From: a virus | IMG/VR virus record: IMGVR_UViG_3300031578_000050 | Span: 1-51,571 of that record | DNA: 51,571 bases | Direction: 5' to 3' (one strand) | In this document: piece after piece, positions 9,579 to 17,715 of the stretch | Layout: each line of letters opens with the position of its first letter | Numbering within the stretch: the stretch's first letter is position 1 | The notes under the pieces: model-generated | What the model was told of the DNA's origin: nothing | Databases searched by the model: none | Seen by the model: only the letters and a program-made list of their open reading frames with translations | Translations under genes and position numbers: made by a program

Positions 9579-9671
9579 ACCGATTCAATTGACGGCACTC
9601 GACAGCTAGTTGGTTCATATTTTTTGATGTGCTACCGATTCAACTGATGGCACTCTTGTTGTCTTGGTTCA
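9579..9671 (-). repeat. Two imperfect 38-39-bp direct repeats upstream of the methyltransferase-like gene
   Basis: On the minus strand each copy reads TGAACCAA, a variable 8-9-nt gap, then GAGTGCCRTCARTTGAATCGG. Copy 1 is 9634-9671, copy 2 is 9579-9617, so the period is 54-55 bp. They occupy the non-coding interval between the capsid terminator and the methyltransferase-like start. They could be operator sites for the tandem HTH proteins, or a duplicated insertion scar; the sequence alone does not decide. Confidence 0.7.
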
Positions 9672-9706
9672 ACATTTTAGACGCAGAGGGAACGCTTCAA
9701 AAACCA

Positions 9707-9736
9707 AAAGGCAGTCCACAAAAATGGACTGCCTTT
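9707..9736 (-). terminator. Strong rho-independent terminator after the major capsid gene
   Basis: A 12-bp perfect stem (AAAGGCAGTCCA with TGGACTGCCTTT on the opposite arm) closes a 6-nt loop. On the minus strand it is followed by TGGTTTTTG. It lies 32 bp beyond the capsid stop at 9768 and isolates capsid transcription from the downstream cassette. Confidence 0.9.
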
Positions 9737-9767
9737 CGGGTTACAATTTGGCTTGTTTTAAGCTACA

Positions 9768-10501
9768 TTACGCGCCGATGAGGGTGCTCTTGTTGCCCTT
9801 GGCACAACCGCGGGGGTTAACAATACCAATGCCAATGATTTCCGACACGACCCATCCTAATTTTAGTTGACGGGGCTCGTCGGCGGGAAGGACCTCGATG
9901 TCCTGACGAACAGGCATGACACCAACGAACTCGGGGTCAGCACATCCGTAGACTGTACCTGGGGGAACGATCTTTGAGACCATGATATCAGCGCCCCAGA
10001 TATGAGCATAGAGCCCAGTCTGGAGAATTTCGCGCTGAGTCACCGGGTCCACTTCGCCACCACCGGCACCTTGTCCACCACCGGACGCCCAATTAAGAAT
10101 ATCAGTATACTCATTGATATTCATGAAGAACTTAGTTGTAACCAAGTCCCAGCGATCAATCTGGACCTTAATTTCAACCAAATCCGCCTTGAGCATTCCG
10201 CTATCAGCGATATCTTGTACTCCGTTTTCAACCGCAGAGGCAGAATCGATCGCCGCGAAAACGTTGCCATCTTCCTGAGCCATGATTTCTTGACGCGCCT
10301 TCTGCACGGCACGGTCAATCACGTTGAACCGACGACGCTTAACCTCGGCAATACGAACGGTGGGGTTCGAGTAGATCTCGAACTCGGGTATCGTTACGCG
10401 GTCGCCGAATACGCGGCTTTCGGGTCCGGTGCCATTGCTAGAAACAACAACAGCTGCTACATCAATATCTCGGTCATATACTGGAAGGGCGCCTTGAGGT
10501 A
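9768..10501 (-). CDS. Major capsid protein, exon 2
   Basis: Second exon of the intron-split capsid gene (exon 1 is 11486-11771). Joining 11486 to 10501 restores an uninterrupted 339-aa frame and gives the junction ALVVDP-L-PQGALPVYDRDIDV, a continuous HK97-fold-type sequence with the conserved L-P-Q-G-A element. This exon encodes PQGALPVYDRDIDVA, the E-loop/P-domain region (FGDRVTIPEFEIYSNPTVRI, then RRRFNVIDRAVQKARQEIMAQED spine helix) and the A-domain (GLYAHIWGADIMVSKIVPPGTVYG), ending GNKSTLIGA. The GTG at 10322 is an internal valine, not a start. The protein would form the icosahedral shell; it lies downstream of protease, scaffold and decoration-like genes as expected. HK97-type assignment is from pattern recognition, with no search run. 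Confidence 0.9.
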
Positions 10502-11485
10502 CAATTATGTTAATCTATACATCTCTGTATAGTTCAGACTATATCATCATCCCGGACTGGGAGTTTGGCATGTAGTCGTTGAGGAGCGGTGATAATCTTA
10601 TACTTCATACAATTTATTATATGGGGCTCTACAATTTCACTTAATATCATGCTATTACGCTTATTTGCAGATAAAAAGTAATATTCTTTATTATTACGTG
10701 TATACCCACACACTTTAATATTAATACCGAATTTCATTTTAAGGATTCTTTGAAGCAAGACATTTTCATCTTTAGAGAATCCATCAGTAGAGATTCTGAT
10801 ATTAACATTTTTATTCAAGGAACCATCATCCATTATCCAAGTTGCCAAAGAGAGAGGTGTAACACAATGTTCTATTTCGGGTCTTACAACTTTTTTACGA
10901 TTATCATAAAACAGTTTATTATAAAACCTAAAACCATCATGGGTTACTGTATTAAAAGTATACATATCATTCCGTTTATTTATGATATTCACGAAATTAG
11001 CTAATATCTTTTTTTTCCAGATCACCAAATCTTTTTGTTTTTCACAATGACCTATAATCAAGCGAAACGATTTATTTTTTCTTCCATGCGGGGCGACACA
11101 GCCATCACCGAGCAAGGTACCGACAATCATTTCGTGTTGTTCTTTAGAGATTGGGGTACGTTTCAAGCCATAATATTTACGCTGTTCATTTATGATCTGA
11201 ACATCCCATTTTTTAAGCATACGAGCGACAGAGGATCGATCAATGCCCAAGAGTTCTGCAATCTCATAGGTCGTTTTATGTTTATTTGAATAGAGGTCGA
11301 TGATTTCTTGTTGTTGCATTATCATCTTTCCTGCTGATTGTCTGCGTATCTTTTAAATTTTAACTATAACATTTTTCACTACAGCTCGATGCTAGCAGTA
11401 TTTTATTTATAGTATTAAAAGCTTTTGCAGATGTTCCAGCATATAGCCAAATTTTCCTAACTAAGTTAGGCCGCCACACTAATCG
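10502..11485 (-). mobile_element. Group I intron in the major capsid gene
   Basis: The 984-nt insert interrupts the capsid codon for Leu in 'DPLPQGAL'. The 5' site follows U at 11486 (exon end CCGU). P1 can be drawn as CCGU-CG paired with UGGCGG in the intron, which puts a U.G wobble exactly at the splice site. The intron ends with G at 10502, as required. Near the 3' end the minus strand has GATATAGTCTGAAC, a typical J8/7-P7' core element, followed by a P9-like hairpin CTATAC-agagat-GTATAG. The reading frame from exon 1 meets a stop (TAA at 11466) inside the intron, ruling out an intein. The insert encodes a LAGLIDADG endonuclease whose last codons overlap the catalytic core. Confidence 0.9.
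10534..11319 (-). CDS. Intron-encoded LAGLIDADG homing endonuclease with N-terminal HTH
   Basis: Start chosen at the ATG at 11319 because AGGAAAG is well placed before it; the ATG at 11325 abuts that Shine-Dalgarno. The product is about 261 aa. It opens with one helix-turn-helix (TTYEIAELLGIDRSSVARML), followed by two LAGLIDADG helices, MIVGTLLGDG (about 64-73) and SLATWIMDDG (about 157-166), each with the catalytic aspartate. The role, known for the family, is cutting the intronless capsid allele so that the intron is copied in; maturase activity occurs in some members. The C-terminal DDDIV codons are also the intron core GATGATGATATAGTC, so the gene and ribozyme have co-evolved. Confidence 0.92.
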   Translation of the reverse strand: MQQQEIIDLYSNKHKTTYEIAELLGIDRSSVARMLKKWDVQIINEQRKYYGLKRTPISKEQHEMIVGTLLGDGCVAPHGRKNKSFRLIIGHCEKQKDLVIWKKKILANFVNIINKRNDMYTFNTVTHDGFRFYNKLFYDNRKKVVRPEIEHCVTPLSLATWIMDDGSLNKNVNIRISTDGFSKDENVLLQRILKMKFGINIKVCGYTRNNKEYYFLSANKRNSMILSEIVEPHIINCMKYKIITAPQRLHAKLPVRDDDIV

Positions 11486-11771
11486 ACGGATCTACAACCA
11501 AAGCACGCCTGGCAATTCCCTGATAGTCGAGGTTACGACGAATAGGGTTAGCCATGGCCTGCGCCAACGCAATCTTACCTTCCTGACTCATAACAGCGCG
11601 CTCGATAAGGCTGTCGCGCCTGTCATCATTCATGGAGGGTTGACCCGCGAGGGTCAGATTGGAAGGAGCATTCTCTTCTAGTACAGACGCGAATTTTGCC
11701 ATTTGGGTGAAAGCTTCTTGCAGATTGCCTGCATTAAGTTCGCCCCTACTGTTAAAAATTTCGCCTGCCAT
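11486..11771 (-). CDS. Major capsid protein, exon 1
   Basis: First exon of the capsid gene, starting at the ATG at 11771 with GGAG eight nt upstream (AAAGGAGAAAATAAA). It encodes an N-terminal arm (MAGEIFNSRGELNAGNLQEA) with a helical segment containing MAKFAS, a K-x-A site like those in other head proteins of this window, then ANPIRRNLDYQGIARRALVVDP, the conserved sequence that precedes the L-P-Q-G-A element in exon 2. Splicing at 11486/10501 gives a 339-aa protein. Without splicing the product would stop after 101 codons (ending SISVAA), so intron excision is needed for virion formation. Confidence 0.9.
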
Positions 11772-11794
11772 TTTATTTTCTCCTTTACTACCTG

Positions 11795-11806
11795 CTTTAT
11801 ATAACC
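11795..11806 (-). promoter_or_regulatory. Candidate promoter element (TTATATAAAG) before capsid gene
   Basis: GGTTATATAAAG on the minus strand lies 23 nt upstream of the capsid ATG and directly after a strong hairpin. Almost the same decamer (TTATATAAAG) occurs at 12653-12662 upstream of the neighbouring decoration-like gene, and related TTATA motifs follow terminators at 18808, 43401 and 46565. No clear -35 partner was seen. This is a candidate only. Confidence 0.4.
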
Positions 11807-11823
11807 GGTAGATTTTGTGATGA

Positions 11824-11856
11824 ATTTGGGGCGGGCGCTCAGCGACCGCCCCAATT
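11824..11856 (-). terminator. Strong hairpin between decoration-like and capsid genes
   Basis: TTGGGGCGG pairs with CCGCCCCAA around an 11-nt loop, a 9-bp stem starting nine bases past the stop of the 232-aa gene. The minus-strand sequence after it is AAATTCATC, without a U-run, so it may be a weak terminator or an mRNA-stabilising 3' hairpin rather than a full stop. Confidence 0.6.
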
Positions 11857-11865
11857 CGGTTTAAA

Positions 11866-12564
11866 TTACATCTCCGGGTGGAAGTGAATGACCGCCTGGG
11901 TCATTTGTACCTGCTGCGGAGTGCTATTGGTGGGTGAGTTCAGTGCCGACACCAGATAATTCGGAGTCGTTACTAAGCTTCCGTTAGTCTGGAACTCAAT
12001 GAAGCGAGCAACCACGATTCCACCGGAATCGAAGTCATTAGCTGACACTGGAGTAAGCAGACCAGTCGCGGTAGCATACAGGGGGTCACCACCGGTTAGG
12101 GTTCCGTTTGCCGGATCCAAACCTTCGCTGCCAGTAACCACTGCATCTAGAGTGACAGCATACAGACCGGGTTTATCCCAGCAAGTAATCTTGCCACTGC
12201 CTGCCGCAGTGTGAGGTCCAAGGACAGTACCGGTACCAGGGCCGGAACCAACCTGTCCAACGATTGCACCAATCAGCTCACCGAACAGAGTTCCGTAACC
12301 TGAAGCACCATCATCGGACAAAAACAGTGGACGGGTGCCGTCAGCCAGGGTACGAGTTACACAGGGACGAATCTTTGTGGTTGTTCCTACGTAACCGTCT
12401 GTGCCGTCAGCATCCTTTGCTGCATGATCAGTTCCAAGGGGAACATAAATCAGCGAACAAACCTCACCACCCTTAAAACCAGTGGCTGCAAGGGTAATCT
12501 CGGAATCATAACCATCGAACTGACCAATAGGCTGAATTCCTGCTTGTAAAAGTTTAAGTGCCAT
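11866..12564 (-). CDS. Putative capsid decoration/stabilisation protein, 232 aa
   Basis: Starts MALKLLQAGIQPIGQFDGYDS with AAGG upstream. The protein is Gly/Thr/Ala rich, almost without lysine, and strand-rich (GEVCSLIYVPLGTD, GTGTVLGPHTAAGSGKITCW, LYAVTLDAVVTG, DPLYATATGLLTPV), ending in TQAVIHFHPEM. This composition, a sequence of the type 'GDPLYAT..G.L' found in head decoration and capsid-stabilising proteins, and the position immediately before the capsid gene support a decoration role. It is similar in size and style to the 231-aa product of 18084-18779. The assignment is inference from context and composition. Confidence 0.65.
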   Translation of the reverse strand: MALKLLQAGIQPIGQFDGYDSEITLAATGFKGGEVCSLIYVPLGTDHAAKDADGTDGYVGTTTKIRPCVTRTLADGTRPLFLSDDGASGYGTLFGELIGAIVGQVGSGPGTGTVLGPHTAAGSGKITCWDKPGLYAVTLDAVVTGSEGLDPANGTLTGGDPLYATATGLLTPVSANDFDSGGIVVARFIEFQTNGSLVTTPNYLVSALNSPTNSTPQQVQMTQAVIHFHPEM

Positions 12565-12666
12565 AACAAAACCTTAATTTGCGTATTTATGTTTACGCTT
12601 AATTGTCTTACTCTATGTCTTACATTACTGAGGTTAATTTTAACCAACCTCACTTTATATAATAAA
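12565..12666 (-). promoter_or_regulatory. Intergenic region with TATA-type motif and inverted repeat
   Basis: This 102-bp gap holds TTATATAAAG (12653-12662) followed on the minus strand by GAGGTT-n10-AACCTC (12630-12651), which contains a tight GGTTAA-AA-TTAACC hairpin (12632-12645). There is no U-run, so it is more likely a promoter plus operator-like or leader hairpin than a terminator. Confidence 0.4.
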
Positions 12667-13092
12667 TTATGCATTATATGCTAAGAAAATTTTAGCTATT
12701 TTAATTAATCTTTCATCACGGGATAACCGACGGGCAGATTGAGTCCGGGTTGGTTTTTTGCTCTTTTTCTTAGATTTGGGGGTTTTAATTTGTGGGGGGC
12801 TATTACGGAGTTTTATTTTAAGGGCAGCAGGAGAGTGGGTAGGAGGGGGTTTAGGTTCTGGGGTTAAATCCAGGAGCCTCTCAGCGTCCTCAAATAAACG
12901 TTCTATATCGTCCAGGGACAGCACATCTGGGGCATCGACCTGAAAGTGGGGATGTTGAGGGGCGGTAGGATCGATATTCAGGGGGAGATCTGGTTTTTTA
13001 ACGAAGTAATACGGACCATTTTCCTGACCGCTCCCGGCGAAGGGAGTATCATTAATGGTTTCCATATCCAGAGAGGTACCCCACTGTACCAT
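12667..13092 (-). CDS. Unknown basic, proline-rich protein, 141 aa
   Basis: Starts MVQWGTSLDMETINDTPFAG one base after the upstream stop. The first 50 residues are acidic and polar, residues 55-75 form an acidic helix (SLDDIERLFEDAERLLDL), and residues 76-125 are Pro/Lys rich (PEPKPPPTHSP, then KTPKSKKKSKKPTRTQSARR), ending in an amphipathic helix (RLIKIAKIFLAYNA). The basic tail could bind nucleic acid. No family recognised; conserved placement between the 150-aa ORF and the decoration gene suggests a virion component. Confidence 0.75.
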   Translation of the reverse strand: MVQWGTSLDMETINDTPFAGSGQENGPYYFVKKPDLPLNIDPTAPQHPHFQVDAPDVLSLDDIERLFEDAERLLDLTPEPKPPPTHSPAALKIKLRNSPPQIKTPKSKKKSKKPTRTQSARRLSRDERLIKIAKIFLAYNA

Positions 13093-13093
13093 A

Positions 13094-13546
13094 TTATTTC
13101 TTTAATTTAATGGGGTTATTTTTAGTCAAGCGATGGGAGCAGGTATCAGCCAGGACGCGCAATTCTTTATGATCGGCATTATCCATACGGAAGCCAAGGG
13201 CAACCAGTTCATTCACCAGATCTCGATAAGCATTTGCATACCGGTGCATGGTCAAGTTTCCATTATTAGGTTTAAGGGCAATTCCTGCCATGATATCTTG
13301 ACGTTCTCTGAGGTTTTCCACCAGCCCATTAACTCTATCATAAGCGGGGGCGATTACTACCGGATTAGGGTGAGCCTGATCCAGGATATCTTTATCGGAA
13401 TCATTAAGGGGAATATCGAGACCATACAGGGTTTTGATAGTATCGGCGTAGTCCTTATTTTTTGATTCGGGGACATCTTGCCCTTCCGAGATAAGACCTT
13501 GTTCCAGGGCAATCTTTACATAGTTATTAAACACTTCGTTTTTCAT
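13094..13546 (-). CDS. Unknown helical virion-cluster protein, 150 aa
   Basis: Starts MKNEVFNNYVKIALEQGLI with GGA seven nt upstream, and its ATG overlaps the upstream stop (ATGA). The opening EVFNNYVKIA resembles EVFRNYAQNELLKEA in the 98-aa protein at 17715-18011, suggesting a shared N-terminal element. The remainder is helical (YDRVNGLVENLRERQDIMAG, HRYANAYRDLVNELVALGFR). No known domain seen. Confidence 0.78.
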   Translation of the reverse strand: MKNEVFNNYVKIALEQGLISEGQDVPESKNKDYADTIKTLYGLDIPLNDSDKDILDQAHPNPVVIAPAYDRVNGLVENLRERQDIMAGIALKPNNGNLTMHRYANAYRDLVNELVALGFRMDNADHKELRVLADTCSHRLTKNNPIKLKK

Positions 13547-14724
13547 TCAGATTCCTTTGTAAGTTTTATCTTAGGGGCAGTTTGCCATATGAAATAATCT
13601 ACCACATCTTTAACAGAATGTATTGGAGAGCTTAGAATTTCGTTCTGAGGCATTTGTAATCCTCTTGGGGCGGAGGGGGTATAGTTAGTACTCAGAACTC
13701 TAAGCATCTGTATAAATGCGGGAGAAGTCATAACTAATTGATGGTGTTCCATTCCAACTTCCTGATACACTTTAGTTGCCCAGAAGAACATAGTATTTCT
13801 TATACTATCAACACCAGAGCCACCAGATTGTAGTGGAACAATCCATATTCTATTTTGCGAATTAATTCTATACGTCAATCCCAGCCCGGTAGGGGTCAGG
13901 TTATTAGCCATTTTCTGAGGCATAGGTACAGATACTGAGCGCGCAATAGGTTGTGTACCAGGGGAAACGATAGATGGAACTCCGGGTGTTATTCCGGATG
14001 ATTCTTCAGATTCTGGAGTTGGGGCACCACCGGGTTCTTTACCCATAACCCAACCAGCGGCACTAACGATAACAACAGCTTTAAGGATTTTTTTAATAGT
14101 CAGCTTAAGGAGTCCCAAAATTGTTAATCTACCTTGAGCTTTAGCGCCTGTACTTATAAGTTTGGAGAAGATAGCTTTAAGTATTCCTGTTTTAGGCCCG
14201 GCACTTTTAAAAATATCGGTTTTAAAACCTTCCCTGGCGGTACTCAACAATTTTCCTTCTTTAATCATAGTACGCAGTGGAAGAAAGTACTCACTAGTAA
14301 CAGGAATTCCACCGGCAGTTTGGATCGCCTCATTAGCAATACGTTCGGCATCAGCGTCAGTAAAGGGTTCACCGGAGTCAAGTTTTTCTTTAGTACTTCT
14401 GGCGGCGGTAGCTAAGATACTACCCAAGCTTACATCAAAAGCAATACCCACGATAGTAATAAACCATGCACCTAAGCCAAGGGGAGCCCAGATAGCGCCC
14501 AGCATTCCTGGAGCAAAGAAGGTTAGGACCGAATACACGCCTTCTTTATTAATACGTTCAGTAACTTCGGTAACGAGGTGGCTACCGAAGCTTTTTAATT
14601 CATCGATAGCGAATTCGGCAATGTTGGCATTTTTAATGAGCGAACCGTTTTCAAAGGAATACGTTGCCTCTAACAGAGCGAGGGTATTGATGAGGGTTTC
14701 GTCGTCATTATAAATGGTTTTCAT
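13543..14724 (-). CDS. Putative membrane-active virion protein, 393 aa
   Basis: Residues about 63-105 are a long hydrophobic stretch with Gly and Trp (VLTFFAPGMLGAIWAPLG, then WFITIVGIAFDV) that could span a membrane twice. A second segment lies at about 200-227 (TILGLLKLTIKKIL, AVVIVSAAGWVM). Between them is an amphipathic charged region. Residues 230-270 are Pro/Ser/Glu rich linker and the C-terminal 120 residues are soluble-looking. It lies between the 996-aa protein and small head-cluster ORFs. A role in genome delivery or as a channel-like internal protein is possible, but only the hydrophobic segments are direct evidence. Confidence 0.78.
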   Translation of the reverse strand: MKTIYNDDETLINTLALLEATYSFENGSLIKNANIAEFAIDELKSFGSHLVTEVTERINKEGVYSVLTFFAPGMLGAIWAPLGLGAWFITIVGIAFDVSLGSILATAARSTKEKLDSGEPFTDADAERIANEAIQTAGGIPVTSEYFLPLRTMIKEGKLLSTAREGFKTDIFKSAGPKTGILKAIFSKLISTGAKAQGRLTILGLLKLTIKKILKAVVIVSAAGWVMGKEPGGAPTPESEESSGITPGVPSIVSPGTQPIARSVSVPMPQKMANNLTPTGLGLTYRINSQNRIWIVPLQSGGSGVDSIRNTMFFWATKVYQEVGMEHHQLVMTSPAFIQMLRVLSTNYTPSAPRGLQMPQNEILSSPIHSVKDVVDYFIWQTAPKIKLTKESE

Positions 14725-17715
14725 TTACCACGGTCTATTGCTATATTGCTTAGTAAAAAGCGGAATAATCTGATTATCAATTAAGCTTTTCCATGGAAAA
14801 ACTTGATACCTAAACAGGTTACGAAATATACTTGGATCAACTGCTCCTAATTTTTGCATTTTCATTTGCCATTCATCTGCAATAGTATACAAATCTGCCC
14901 AAAAAGCAGAAGCGGTACTAATTTTATCTTGCAACTGTCCTTGTAAGGATGGCGGCACAAAAGGAGCAGACAAATCTTTAAAGAACTCGAATAAAAGTTC
15001 TCTAGTAATTAAACCTCGCCTAAGGAGTCCCGATCCATATTTTTTCGTCATAGTGTTGGGAAACAGGCTGTTTACACTTTTTCCCATTATTTTTTGTACT
15101 GTTAAAAGGTTAACTTCATCCCGTGAAAACGGAAAAGCGTTTATAACCTTTTCTGGTGATAAATCGTATTGAGCACCCTCGTGAAGACGTGCCGGCACAC
15201 CCGGGTCTTGCTGTTTAGGTTGTGATGGTTGTAGTACAGGTTTACTAGCACCTTCTAATTCGGCAACAGTAACAACATCGTTAAGTTGTTTTGTTCGGGT
15301 AACTGTTTTAAAGCGAGCCCCTAGTTCTTGCACTGCATTCATGTAACGATTATTCTTGAGCCATCTTGCTCTGTTCCAAAACCACAGTATCGCATATTGC
15401 CACTGAGCAACCGTTAAATTGTCGGGTTCCAATTGTGGCATTAGATCATTAAGAGTTAAGAACTCTAATAATGATCGAAAAGTTTTAAATGTTCCTACCG
15501 GTACCGGAATATCACCGGTCACATTTGTTTTGTACAAATCGGCGACATTAAATATTGTCTTAGTAATTTGATCCCAATTATCTACTTTAGGAACATTTGA
15601 TTTGTTTTCAGATGTCCCTGTGTCCATTGTTACACCGATTGCTTTAAAACCTTTTTTAATAACTTTTATGTTTGCATTAGCGCTAGCTTCTGCTTTAGCG
15701 CCAGATTTATATGTTGTTTTATAGTCAACGTTTCCATCAACATTTAACGTTTTAAAGATGGTCGCTACTTGTTTAAGAGCATTATTTGTATTAGCGCCCC
15801 AGATACCATCAGCTTGATTAATATCTTTTTGAGCACCAGCAGAGGCGCCTGTGCCTGATAATACAACAGCAATATCTTCGGACAAACCGTGATTCTTTAA
15901 CCACTCAGATTTACCCATGAAAAAATTGCCTAATCCAATTAAGTATTTTTGCATTTTAGTAACAGCATCAAAAGCTTCAGGATAACTTTTAATATAGCGT
16001 TCTCTAAAGGTGTCAAAACGCGCCGTTTGTGACTTGGTTACCGAGGGTGCTTTGCGAACCGGTTTGGTTGGTTTAGATGGTGGTGGAGATCCAAACGGAT
16101 TTAACGGATCTTGTGCAATCTTTACCATTGATAGTTTAGCACCAGAACTTTTGAGCATATTTTCTAACGCTATCAAAGCCTTGTCTAAATCCCCTAAGGT
16201 TTTGAATCTTGATTCCCAACCGGCAAATTTATTATCTTCTTTCGTACCCAAAGCCCGTAACAAATGCCAAAGGGTTGTGTTGGTGGGAAACTGGCGGCAG
16301 AAATTAGCTGCCGCTATATAAACCGGTGCCCAAGCTTTAGCTTTGGAATTTTTAGAAGCAGCTTTAGCAGCAATATCAAAACGCATAGCCAAATGACGAT
16401 TCACAGGCTGTCCATTTACCTGTTTTGTTAATAACAGCTTAGTTGATAGCGCTTTCCAAATTGGCACTGTTTGCGCAACACCCTCTAATTGTGCAGGACC
16501 AATAGTTACTTGTGGTTTAGTTAATACACCTTGTAATATTCCTTGCACTTTAGAAATGCTTTCTTGCAACTCATTATATAATTTTACCATACGAACATGC
16601 ATATCATCATCGAGCTTATTAATAAGCATGCTTTGAACATACTGATCAACGCCTTCCACCATTACAGCATGAAAAGCATCACGAGCGGTATTTAATTTAT
16701 GAAGAGAAGTTTTAACCTCATTTGGATTGTTTAGATTTGGGGCGGTGCCGAAATCAATGGCTAACTTGTGGGGAATTTTACTAATGTGTATATTTATTGC
16801 GTTATTAATGATATCTATCTTATTCTGAGCAAATAAAGATTCAAATTGACCGGGTTGGGCATTTACGGCAATTTTTTCAAAAATACGAGGATACTTTTGC
16901 TCAAATGTTATAAGTCCACCAGTCTTTTCTAAATAGAACTCTAACAATTTTCTGTTACCAGCGACAGGTGTTCCAACGCTGGCTTTACCTCCTACTAGAC
17001 CACCGCCAGTTTCGGTAAATAAAGTAATTTTTTGATCATTAAACTCCAACAAGTCAGGAGCATCTGATTCTATAAAAAAGATTTTTGTATTACCGATTCC
17101 CACCGAGGAGCCGTACGCAATAGTCCATTCTTTTTTATCATTAATAAGCGCAATAATACTATCACGATAATTTTGTAACTGCCCCCATTCCTGTTTTATA
17201 TCCTGTGCAGGAAGATTAACATCACGTTTAAGAGAACTCTCCCATACATCGGCGGTTTTACCTAATCCACTTTTCTTAACCCCATCAGGGTTACCTCCAG
17301 CTAATTTCCCAGTGGGCTTCTTATTAACCACATCATGGATCTTCTTCTGCTGGCTTGTCAGTGTCTCTACCTTGCCATATCCTTCCTTGGATGGCGCAAC
17401 CTCAACGTCCCCGTCCTGGTGAGAAAAATTAATCAGATCCTCACCCTCTTCTTCAAATACTTTATAAAGATGCGTCTCGGCTGTCTTGTAGATAAATAGC
17501 TTGGTCTCTAATGACTCGGCTTCTTTTACATATCCATTAGTTCGTAATCCGCGTGCTAAAGAAACTATGTCCTGAAACAGATCGTTGCTCGGACTGTATT
17601 CAACAGTCTGAGATGCACATTTGACAATCTTGGTGGGATCGTCTTTCTTAAGTTCCTGTTTCTCAAGCTCGCGCATAACTTCGCTATCTGAAAAACCAAT
17701 ATGCTTAAAAGTCAT
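14725..17715 (-). CDS. Large virion protein with peptidoglycan-binding-like segment, 996 aa
   Basis: Start ATG at 17715 shares one base with the upstream stop (TAATG). N-terminal 90 residues contain IVKCAS and the recurrent hairpin module (IVSLARGLRTNGYVKEAESLETKL, in two pieces). Residues about 100-560 are helical with few hallmarks. Around residues 590-650, 'MQKYLIGLG ... DGIWGANTNNALKQV' matches the pattern of PG-binding-1 repeats (two helices, D-G-x-x-G-x-x-T-x-x-A). The C-terminus (about 820-996) is a separate Pro/Gln-linked domain. Such a protein could be an internal or tail-tip protein contacting cell wall. No catalytic lytic motif was recognised, and the middle part is unassigned. Confidence 0.82.
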   Translation of the reverse strand: MTFKHIGFSDSEVMRELEKQELKKDDPTKIVKCASQTVEYSPSNDLFQDIVSLARGLRTNGYVKEAESLETKLFIYKTAETHLYKVFEEEGEDLINFSHQDGDVEVAPSKEGYGKVETLTSQQKKIHDVVNKKPTGKLAGGNPDGVKKSGLGKTADVWESSLKRDVNLPAQDIKQEWGQLQNYRDSIIALINDKKEWTIAYGSSVGIGNTKIFFIESDAPDLLEFNDQKITLFTETGGGLVGGKASVGTPVAGNRKLLEFYLEKTGGLITFEQKYPRIFEKIAVNAQPGQFESLFAQNKIDIINNAINIHISKIPHKLAIDFGTAPNLNNPNEVKTSLHKLNTARDAFHAVMVEGVDQYVQSMLINKLDDDMHVRMVKLYNELQESISKVQGILQGVLTKPQVTIGPAQLEGVAQTVPIWKALSTKLLLTKQVNGQPVNRHLAMRFDIAAKAASKNSKAKAWAPVYIAAANFCRQFPTNTTLWHLLRALGTKEDNKFAGWESRFKTLGDLDKALIALENMLKSSGAKLSMVKIAQDPLNPFGSPPPSKPTKPVRKAPSVTKSQTARFDTFRERYIKSYPEAFDAVTKMQKYLIGLGNFFMGKSEWLKNHGLSEDIAVVLSGTGASAGAQKDINQADGIWGANTNNALKQVATIFKTLNVDGNVDYKTTYKSGAKAEASANANIKVIKKGFKAIGVTMDTGTSENKSNVPKVDNWDQITKTIFNVADLYKTNVTGDIPVPVGTFKTFRSLLEFLTLNDLMPQLEPDNLTVAQWQYAILWFWNRARWLKNNRYMNAVQELGARFKTVTRTKQLNDVVTVAELEGASKPVLQPSQPKQQDPGVPARLHEGAQYDLSPEKVINAFPFSRDEVNLLTVQKIMGKSVNSLFPNTMTKKYGSGLLRRGLITRELLFEFFKDLSAPFVPPSLQGQLQDKISTASAFWADLYTIADEWQMKMQKLGAVDPSIFRNLFRYQVFPWKSLIDNQIIPLFTKQYSNRPW

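Noticed and set aside
10322-10324. GTG start for a separate 184-aa capsid-like gene
   Set aside because: The frame continues upstream to the intron 3' site with conserved capsid sequence (VPQGALPVYDRDIDV), so this codon is internal.
10002-10532. 176-aa open frame on the plus strand
   Set aside because: Antisense to capsid exon 2 and the intron core, both of which are well supported; no domain.
10502-11771. Intein in the capsid gene
   Set aside because: The exon-1 frame meets TAA at 11466 before the endonuclease, whose own start has a Shine-Dalgarno. Group I core elements and a U.G P1 fit instead.
12450-12674. 74-aa minus-strand ORF
   Set aside because: It overlaps most of the intergenic region and the start of the decoration-like gene in another frame, and its composition does not look like a protein.
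14134-14713. Two overlapping plus-strand ORFs of 93 and 183 aa
   Set aside because: Shadows of the 393-aa membrane-type gene; hydrophobic runs are antisense products of it.
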